DNA from: Acidovorax sp. 106
GTDB taxonomy: Bacteria > Pseudomonadota > Gammaproteobacteria > Burkholderiales > Burkholderiaceae_C
Direction of reading: 5' to 3'
DNA length: 64,000 nt
Assembly (NCBI RefSeq): GCF_003663825.1
Contig: NZ_RCCC01000001.1
Coordinates: 2,550,501-2,614,500, forward strand
Within the stretch, counting starts at the first letter, position 1, and the number at the start of each line of letters is the position of its first letter. Under the pieces are notes generated by a model that saw nothing but the letters and a program-made list of their open reading frames with translations, searched no databases and was not told where the DNA came from. Below are positions 58,005 to 64,000 of the stretch, piece by piece. The position numbers and the translations under genes were made by a program.

Positions 58005-59153
58005 ATGAAAAAAGTAGACGCCAAGAGACTGTTCGCCTTGGGAGCTGTTGCTCTCGTTTCCGGTTCTGCCTTTGCCCAAGCTGCGGCTGGTGCGGGCACC
58101 AGTTCCGTGCAGCTTTACGGGATTGTGGATGTGGCTTACCGTCACACGAACAACGAAGGCCCCGCCACCAATGTGGGTCAGTCACTGAACCAACTTGTTG
58201 GTGGTGGCATGTCGCAAAGCCGTTGGGGTATCAACGTCTCTGAAGACTTGGGTGGCGGCGCCAAAGCACTCGTCAATATGGAGAACCGTTTTGGTGCCGA
58301 TACAGGATCGCCAAACTCCGGCGCCACGGGTCCTTACTTCCAGCAATCCTGGGTGGGCCTGCAAGGCGGCTATGGCCGTGTAACGCTGGGTCGTCAGTAC
58401 AACGTGCTGTTTGATCTGGTCACCAGCACCTACGCTTCGTACCCCTATTCGCCTTATATGGATGTCTACAAGCCAGAAATTGGCTTCTCGCTGGGTGCGC
58501 GTGCTGACAACATGGTCAAGTACATGGCTGAGATTGGCCCTGTGCGTGGTGCCTTGCAGTACTCGTTCGACGAAAAGAGCCCCACAGGTGGTAAGACTGT
58601 GGGTGGCTACCTGCGCTATGCCACAGGCGGTGTGGCTGCTGGTCTGGGCTACGAGAGCTACAAGTTCGCCTCTGGTAAAGAAGTTGAAGCCTGGACTCTG
58701 GGCGGCTCTTACCGCACTGGCGACTGGTACTTCAACGCTGGCTATGGTGAGAACAAGGTTGATCCGCTGACCAGCGCGACCGACCTCGCTGTGCTGGGCG
58801 CTATGTGGCAAGGCACCATCAATGGCGGCTTTGGTGGCTCTGCCTTCCTGCAGGCCAACAAGCGCACAATTTACAAGGTGGGTGTGGGCTACCAGCTGAC
58901 GCCACAAATCAACCTGGGCGCACATTACTTCCATGCCAAGCAGTCTGGTACGGTGGCGACTGCGGATGCCACGGCCAACTTCTTCACCATGGCTTTGGAC
59001 TACGCGTTCTCCAAGCGCACAGATGCCTACGTTGAAGTCGACAACACGCGCCTGAAGGGCAATGTGTCTTTGAGCAGCAGCGCTGCAGGCGTGGGTGTGA
59101 ATGGTGCCAAGAGCCGCACAGGTTTCACGGTAGGGCTGCGCCACCGTTTCTGA
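58005..59153 (+). CDS. Gram-negative porin, second type
   Basis: Outer-membrane porin, 382 residues. Signal peptide MKKVDAKRLFALGAVALVSG and cleavage at SAFAQ. Start of the barrel: SVQLYGIVDVAYRHTNN; then SRWGINVSEDLGGGAKALVN and VTLGRQYNVLFD; ends GFTVGLRHRF. It belongs to the same superfamily as the upstream porin but is clearly a different subgroup, so the two are not a recent duplicate. A dyad in its promoter suggests repression until an inducer is present. Confidence 0.94.
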   Translation: MKKVDAKRLFALGAVALVSGSAFAQAAAGAGTSSVQLYGIVDVAYRHTNNEGPATNVGQSLNQLVGGGMSQSRWGINVSEDLGGGAKALVNMENRFGADTGSPNSGATGPYFQQSWVGLQGGYGRVTLGRQYNVLFDLVTSTYASYPYSPYMDVYKPEIGFSLGARADNMVKYMAEIGPVRGALQYSFDEKSPTGGKTVGGYLRYATGGVAAGLGYESYKFASGKEVEAWTLGGSYRTGDWYFNAGYGENKVDPLTSATDLAVLGAMWQGTINGGFGGSAFLQANKRTIYKVGVGYQLTPQINLGAHYFHAKQSGTVATADATANFFTMALDYAFSKRTDAYVEVDNTRLKGNVSLSSSAAGVGVNGAKSRTGFTVGLRHRF

Positions 59154-59480
59154 TGTTGGTGATGGTTGGTGCCTGATTGCTGCTTGTCAGTGGGCGGGCA
59201 CGGAGGAGATGGCCGAGACCAGTCCGCGTGGTGGGGTTTGCGGACTGGGTTGTCGGTTGAAAACACTGGGTGATTTTGTGGGTTGCTCCGAAAGAGTGAT
59301 CTGCAAAGTGCCCGGTGTCTTTTTTTGGGGCGATTTATGCAATTTGGCACCAATTTTGCGTAGATGCCAGTGTGTCCGAATAGGTCAAGAAATGGCCACA
59401 AGGCATGCGGGAATTCAGGGATACCCCATTGGATTTACCTTATCTTTACTGCATAGTAAAAATTTTGAAGAGAATGTTCC
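59154..59480 (+). other. Intergenic region with a hairpin
   Basis: The 327-bp gap has no gene I can support. Arms CCAGTCCGC (59219-59227) and GCGGACTGG (59240-59248) form a 9-bp stem without a T-tract. The last 60 bp are AT-rich and probably hold the promoter of the binding-protein gene. Confidence 0.5.
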
Positions 59481-61055
59481 ATGAAGTTTAAGTACGTTCT
59501 TTTGTCCGCCGCTGTGGCCTTGTCGTTTGTGCCCGCAGTGCAGGCCAAGCCTTTCAAGTGGACGAGCCAGGGTGAAATTTCCACGTGGGATATCCACTCG
59601 CAAAACAACGCGCTGCAAAGCGGCTTGCACGCCAATGTGTATGAAAGCCTGGTGTACTACAACAGCCGTACTTTCCAAGTAGAGCCCGTGCTCGCAACCG
59701 CATGGCGCGAGGTCAGCCCCACGCAAATGCGCTTTACCCTGCGCGAGGGCGTCAAGTTCCATGACGGCTCGGTCATGACGGCGGATGACGTGGTGTACTC
59801 CCTCAACCGCGCCATGGCCAAAACTTCCAACTTCACTCCATTCACCCAGGGCATCTCCAAGGTGGTGAAGGTGGATGCCAAGAACATCGACATCTTGCTG
59901 ACGTCGCCCAATCCCGTGCTGCTGCGCCAACTGACAGAGCTGCGCATCATGAGCAAGGCCTGGGCAGAAAAGAACAAGTCGGTGGAGCCCAAGGACATCA
60001 AGGGCACCGAAGAAACATACGCCCACCGCAATGCGATGGGCACGGGCCCCTACACCCTGGAGTCCTGGCAGCCCGATGTGCGTATGGTCTTCAAGCGCAA
60101 CCCGAACTGGTGGGGCAAGATGGAAGGCAATGCCACCGAGATCGTCTACACCCCGATCAAGTCTGCCGCCACGCGCATCGCTGCGCTGTTGTCCGGTGAA
60201 GTGGACTTCGTGATTGATCCAACGCCTCAAGATTTGGCCCGCCTGCGTGCCAACCCCGATCTCAAGGTGGTCGATGGTCTTGAGAACCGCACCATTTTTC
60301 TGGGCATGGACCAGTACCGTGACGAGCTGCCTGGCTCCAACATCAAGGGCAAGAACCCCTTGAAGGACATGCGTGTGCGCAAGGCTCTGTACCAGGCCAT
60401 TGATGCCGACACGATCTCGCGCAGCATCATGCGGGGCCTGGGCAAACCCACGGGCACATTGGTGGCACCGCAGGTGGCGGGCTGGACGGAAGCCGTGGGC
60501 AAGCGCATGCCTTACAGCGTGGACGCCGCCAAGAAACTGCTGGCTGAAGCAGGCTATCCCGATGGTTTCGAGGTGGACTTCGCCTGCCCCAACAACCGCT
60601 ACATCAACGACGAGGCCATTTGCCAAGCCGTGACGGCCATGTGGTCGCGTGTGGGGGTCAAGGCCAAGCTGCGCACGCTGCCACTGGTCAACTACTTCCC
60701 GATGATCCAGCGCAACGAAGCCAGCATCTACATGCTGGGCTGGGGCGTTCCCACCTTCGACGCGCTGTATAGCCTGCAGTCGCTGGTGCGCACCGTGGGC
60801 GCGGGCGGCGACGGCAACTACAACGTGGGCCGCTACAGTAACCAGCGCATGGACTACCTGGTAGACCGCATCAAGGTGGAAACCGATGCCCCCGTGCGTG
60901 CTCGCATGTTGACGGAAGCGCTTCAGTTGTCCAACGACACCGTGTCGCACATTCCGCTGCATGACCAAGTGATTCCTTGGGCGATGAAGAAGAATGTGGA
61001 AATGGTGCACCGCGCAGACAACCGTGTGGACATGCGCATGGTCAAGGTCAATTGA
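59481..61055 (+). CDS. Peptide/oligopeptide ABC transporter binding protein (family 5)
   Basis: Periplasmic binding protein of the DppA/OppA family, 524 residues. Signal peptide MKFKYVLLSAAVALSFVPAV with cleavage after VQA. The family signature is FTLREGVKFHDGSVMTADDV, and MRVRKALYQAIDADTI lies in the second lobe. It is followed by a strong terminator and then a DppB-type permease, so it is made in excess over the permease. The ligand could be a di- or oligopeptide. Confidence 0.94.
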   Translation: MKFKYVLLSAAVALSFVPAVQAKPFKWTSQGEISTWDIHSQNNALQSGLHANVYESLVYYNSRTFQVEPVLATAWREVSPTQMRFTLREGVKFHDGSVMTADDVVYSLNRAMAKTSNFTPFTQGISKVVKVDAKNIDILLTSPNPVLLRQLTELRIMSKAWAEKNKSVEPKDIKGTEETYAHRNAMGTGPYTLESWQPDVRMVFKRNPNWWGKMEGNATEIVYTPIKSAATRIAALLSGEVDFVIDPTPQDLARLRANPDLKVVDGLENRTIFLGMDQYRDELPGSNIKGKNPLKDMRVRKALYQAIDADTISRSIMRGLGKPTGTLVAPQVAGWTEAVGKRMPYSVDAAKKLLAEAGYPDGFEVDFACPNNRYINDEAICQAVTAMWSRVGVKAKLRTLPLVNYFPMIQRNEASIYMLGWGVPTFDALYSLQSLVRTVGAGGDGNYNVGRYSNQRMDYLVDRIKVETDAPVRARMLTEALQLSNDTVSHIPLHDQVIPWAMKKNVEMVHRADNRVDMRMVKVN

Positions 61056-61090
61056 TGCTGCGAGTGCTCGCAGACTGACAGTGTGTATGC

Positions 61091-61120
61091 GAAAACCGAG
61101 GGCCACGGCCCTCGGTTTTC
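61091..61120 (+). terminator. Terminator after the binding-protein gene
   Basis: GAAAACCGAGGGCC (61091-61104) pairs with GGCCCTCGGTTTTC (61107-61120). The TTTTC forms part of the stem. It probably lets only some transcripts reach the permease. Confidence 0.85.
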
Positions 61121-61315
61121 TTGCTAAGGTGCCAAGTGGCGCCGCTGAGTCAGCGGCCATAGGGTTTTAGCGGTGGCACGTCATTGTCCGCGCGACAATC
61201 CCGCCAAGCGGGCGCGCTTGATCCCAGGCGGTTTGCTGCACTGGGTGGTGCCAACCAGTGTCCTCGTTGCCAAAAGCAGCGCTGGCACGCTTTCGAAAAC
61301 AAACTCGACTCTCCG

Positions 61316-62296
61316 ATGCTTGCATTTATTTTGCGCCGCCTGATTCAGGCAGTGATTGTGATGGTCACGGTGGCCTTCATTGCCTTCATGCTGTTCCAGT
61401 ATGTGGGCGACCCTGTGGTGTTCCTGCTGGGGCAAGATGCCACCCCTGAGCAGATTCGTGAGCTGCGCGCTGCGTTGGGGCTGGACCAGCCCTTTATCGT
61501 GCAGTTCTGGCACTTTTTGGTGAATGCAGCCCAGGGCGAGTTTGGCCTGAGCTTGCGCCAGGGCGCCAAGGTGTCGCGCCTGATTGCAGAGCGTTTCCCG
61601 GCCACGCTGGAGCTGGCGCTGGTCGCAGCTTTTCTGGCGCTGCTGGTGGGCGTGCCCATGGGGGTTTATGCCGCCCTTAAACGGGGCAGCTTCAGCAGCC
61701 AGCTGATCATGACCATCTCTTTGCTGGGCGTGTCATTGCCCACTTTCCTGATCGGTATCCTGCTGATCTTGGTGTTCTCGGTCACGCTGGGCTGGTTCCC
61801 CAGCTTTGGGCGCGGTGAAGTGGTGCAGATGGGCTGGTGGAGTACCGGGCTGCTCAAGGCCAAGGGCTGGCACCACATCACGCTGCCAGCCATCACGCTG
61901 GCGATCTTCCAGCTCACCTTGATCATGCGCCTAGTGCGCGCCGAGATGCTGGAGGTGCTGCGCACCGACTACATCAAGTTTGCGCGCGCGCGCGGCCTGT
62001 CCAACCGAGCGATCCACTTTGGCCATGCCCTCAAGAACACGCTGGTGCCAGTGCTCACCATCACCGGTTTGCAGCTGGGCGGCTTGATCGCGTTCGCCAT
62101 CATCACCGAGACCGTGTTCCAGTGGCCTGGAATGGGCCTGCTGTTCATTCAGGCCGTCACGTTTGCCGACATCCCTGTGATGGCGGCTTACCTGTGCCTG
62201 ATTGCGTTGATTTTTGTGGTGATCAATCTGGTGGTGGATCTGCTGTACTTCGTGGTCGATCCACGCCTTCGCGTGGGCAAGGCTGGAGGGCACTAG
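61316..62296 (+). CDS. Dipeptide-type ABC transporter permease (DppB/GsiC family)
   Basis: Inner-membrane permease, 326 residues from the ATG at 61316, which starts MLAFILRRLIQAVIVMVTVA. Six hydrophobic segments. The ATPase-contact EAA motif is in DYIKFARARGLSNRAIHFGH, with TVFQWPGMGLLFIQAV near the end. The usual next genes dppC, dppD and dppF are not downstream; an amidohydrolase gene is. The partner subunits may be beyond the right edge. Confidence 0.93.
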   Translation: MLAFILRRLIQAVIVMVTVAFIAFMLFQYVGDPVVFLLGQDATPEQIRELRAALGLDQPFIVQFWHFLVNAAQGEFGLSLRQGAKVSRLIAERFPATLELALVAAFLALLVGVPMGVYAALKRGSFSSQLIMTISLLGVSLPTFLIGILLILVFSVTLGWFPSFGRGEVVQMGWWSTGLLKAKGWHHITLPAITLAIFQLTLIMRLVRAEMLEVLRTDYIKFARARGLSNRAIHFGHALKNTLVPVLTITGLQLGGLIAFAIITETVFQWPGMGLLFIQAVTFADIPVMAAYLCLIALIFVVINLVVDLLYFVVDPRLRVGKAGGH

Positions 62297-62419
62297 AGAT
62301 GAAGCACCCCTTGAGTCGCTTCGCGCCTTCCCCCCAGAGTGGGGGCGCCCCCAGCGCAAGGGCTAGATACGCAGCCTTCGCTGGCTGTCGATGCTGTACG
62401 CATTTTCTGGACGCCTGAG

Positions 62420-63637
62420 ATGCAATCGCTTCGATACAAGGCTGGAGGCAGGGCCTTTGCCCACATCTCCCAGTTTCACCCTGAGTTGACGGCCCTGCGG
62501 CGCGATCTGCATGCGCACCCAGAGCTGGGCTTTGAAGAGGTCTACACCGGCAAGCGCGTGGTTGAAGCCCTCAAGGTGTGCGGTGTGGACGAGATCCACG
62601 AAGGCATTGGCCGCACTGGCATCGTCGCCGTGGTGCGTGGGCGCAGCGTGGCCAGCGGTGCCATGGTGGGGCTGCGCGCCGACATGGACGCGCTGCCCCT
62701 GGTAGAGCACAACGACTTCGCCTGGAAGTCCTGCAAGCCTGGGCTGATGCATGGCTGCGGGCACGACGGGCACACCGCCATGCTGGTGGGCGCAGCCCGC
62801 TACCTGGCCGCTACGCGCGAGTTTGACGGCACGGCCGTGCTGGTCTTTCAGCCCGGTGAAGAAGGCTTTGCGGGCGCCCGCGTGATGATGGAAGACGGGT
62901 TGTTCGACCGCTTCCCCGTGCAGTCCATTTACGCCATGCACAACTGGCCCGCCATGAAGCCGGGCACCGTGGGCATCAACCCCGGCCCAATGATGGCTGC
63001 GGCCGACCGTATCACCATCGAAATCACGGGCCGTGGCGGCCATGGGGCACACGCCTACCAAACCGTGGATGTGATGCTGGTGGCCGCCCACATCATCACG
63101 GCGGCGCAAAGCATCGTCTCGCGCAACGTGCGTCCTCTGGAAAGCGCCGTGGTCAGCCTGTGCGCCATGAAGGCAGGCGAGCTGGGGGCCTTCAGCGTGT
63201 TGCCGGGCTCTGCCACGCTGGTGGGCACCGTACGCACCTTCAATCCCGTGGTGCAAGAGCAGGTGGAAAAGCGCCTGCAGGAGTTGTGCAGCGCCATTGC
63301 CCTGGGCTTTGGCGCCACCGCCACCGTCCATTACGAGCGCATTTACCCCGCCACGATCAACTCCGAGAGCGAAGCCATTTTTGCGGGCGACGTGGCCGAG
63401 TCGCTGGTGGGGGCTGACCATATGGTGCGCGACCTGGAGCCCAGCATGGGCGCTGAAGACTTCTCCTTCATGCTGCAAACCAAGCCCGGTGCTTACTTGC
63501 GCATCGGCCAGGGCACAGGTGCCAGTGGCAGCGCGCTGCACAACAGCCGCTACGACTTCAACGACGACATCTTGCCGCTGGGCTCTGCGCTGCATGCGAG
63601 CCTGATCGAGCAGGCCATGCCCTTGCCCACGCCCTGA
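62420..63637 (+). CDS. M20 family amidohydrolase (hippurate hydrolase type)
   Basis: Metal-dependent amidohydrolase of the M20D group, 405 residues. Metal and catalytic motifs are GLRADMDALPLVEHN, HGCGHDGHTAMLVGAA and FQPGEEGFAG. The dimerisation domain has GRGGHGAHAYQTVDVMLVAA, and EPSMGAEDFSFMLQ completes the second metal site. The start at 62420 is chosen because the frame upstream is repeat-like intergenic sequence. It lies between two uptake genes, so it may split an imported N-acyl amino acid or peptide. The exact substrate is open. Confidence 0.93.
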   Translation: MQSLRYKAGGRAFAHISQFHPELTALRRDLHAHPELGFEEVYTGKRVVEALKVCGVDEIHEGIGRTGIVAVVRGRSVASGAMVGLRADMDALPLVEHNDFAWKSCKPGLMHGCGHDGHTAMLVGAARYLAATREFDGTAVLVFQPGEEGFAGARVMMEDGLFDRFPVQSIYAMHNWPAMKPGTVGINPGPMMAAADRITIEITGRGGHGAHAYQTVDVMLVAAHIITAAQSIVSRNVRPLESAVVSLCAMKAGELGAFSVLPGSATLVGTVRTFNPVVQEQVEKRLQELCSAIALGFGATATVHYERIYPATINSESEAIFAGDVAESLVGADHMVRDLEPSMGAEDFSFMLQTKPGAYLRIGQGTGASGSALHNSRYDFNDDILPLGSALHASLIEQAMPLPTP

Positions 63638-63696
63638 TGCCGGCTGGGCACAGACCACCGGCTTCCGCCATTTCCCCACCCTCCCAGGAGAACCGC

Positions 63697-64000
63697 ATGA
63701 GCATCCAACGGAAAATCACCGCGACCGCATTGTTTGTCGCTTTGTCTGCTGCAGGCCTTGTGGCCAGCGCGCAGACCGTGCGCATCGCCAACCAAGGGGA
63801 CTCCCTGTCGATGGACCCGCACTCGCTCAACGAAACCCTGCAATTGAGCGTGACGGGCAACGTGTACGAGCCCCTGGTGGGCCGCAACAAAGACCTGAGC
63901 CTGGCCCCCGCATTGGCCACCAGCTGGAAGCAGACCGCCCCCACCGTGTGGCGGTTTGAACTGCGCAAGGGCGTGCAGTTTCACGACGGCAGTCCCTTCA
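63697..64000 (+). CDS. Second peptide ABC transporter binding protein, cut by the right edge
   Basis: The first 101 residues are present. Signal peptide ITATALFVALSAAGLVASAQ; then VRIANQGDSLSMDPHSLNET and FELRKGVQFHDGSPF, the family 5 signature. AGGAG lies just before the ATG at 63697. It resembles the gene at 59481 in family, but not closely in sequence. Confidence 0.92.
   Translation, partial: MSIQRKITATALFVALSAAGLVASAQTVRIANQGDSLSMDPHSLNETLQLSVTGNVYEPLVGRNKDLSLAPALATSWKQTAPTVWRFELRKGVQFHDGSPF

Overview
The window is high-GC DNA from a betaproteobacterium, most likely a Comamonadaceae member close to Acidovorax. The evidence is an Omp32-like porin, a DksA with one cysteine, the gene order dksA / STAS protein / hslVU, a betaproteobacterial dcw (cell wall and division) cluster, and a short palindromic repeat of a kind I associate with this family. 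Everything looks chromosomal. I saw no tRNA, rRNA, transposase, phage or CRISPR.

Layout. 1-1555 (minus) is cheW followed by a chemoreceptor that leaves the window on the left. 1705-2943 is an RlmI-type rRNA methyltransferase. 3335-8450 (minus) is a metallophore uptake operon: TonB receptor, ABC ATPase, binding protein, permease. It diverges from a His-rich COG0523 GTPase, across 442 bp that hold a 33-bp inverted repeat and seven 11-bp A-tract repeats. dksA, a STAS/FimV-like protein and hslV-hslU follow. 15160-33284 is the dcw cluster (mraZ, rsmH, ftsL, ftsI, murE, murF, mraY, murD, ftsW, murG, murC, ddl, ftsQ, ftsA, ftsZ), with overlapping start and stop codons at most junctions. Its MraZ operator is recognisable: four GTG motifs exactly 10 bp apart. 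A chemoreceptor on the other strand separates ftsZ from lpxC.

36530-38668 is a TPP riboswitch and thiC. A third chemoreceptor and a DUF2845 protein come next. 41061-51674 is a type II secretion locus (gspG-H-I-J-K-L-M-N-D-E on the minus strand, gspC divergent); gspF is not in it, and GspD ends in a SPOR domain. Then come cobS-cobC (cobalamin), ilvA with a possible attenuated leader or sRNA upstream, an OsmC-family protein, coq7, two porins (the second with a 20-bp perfect palindrome in its promoter), and a peptide-uptake region (binding protein, DppB-type permease, M20 amidohydrolase, second binding protein cut by the right edge).

The signal that no gene list explains is a dispersed element of about 45-105 bp, seen ten times. 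Its core is a TAGCT...AGCGCTT / AAGCGCT palindrome ending in a GCC-ATTTTT-like tail. Seven copies lie in frame inside genes (rlmI, murE, murG, murC, gspD, cobC, cobS), where they encode loops, tails and part of a signal peptide. Three are intergenic. Other candidates are a 202-residue acidic N-terminal extension on MurD, a 53-codon ORF stitched between ftsA and ftsZ, and the GspD-SPOR fusion.
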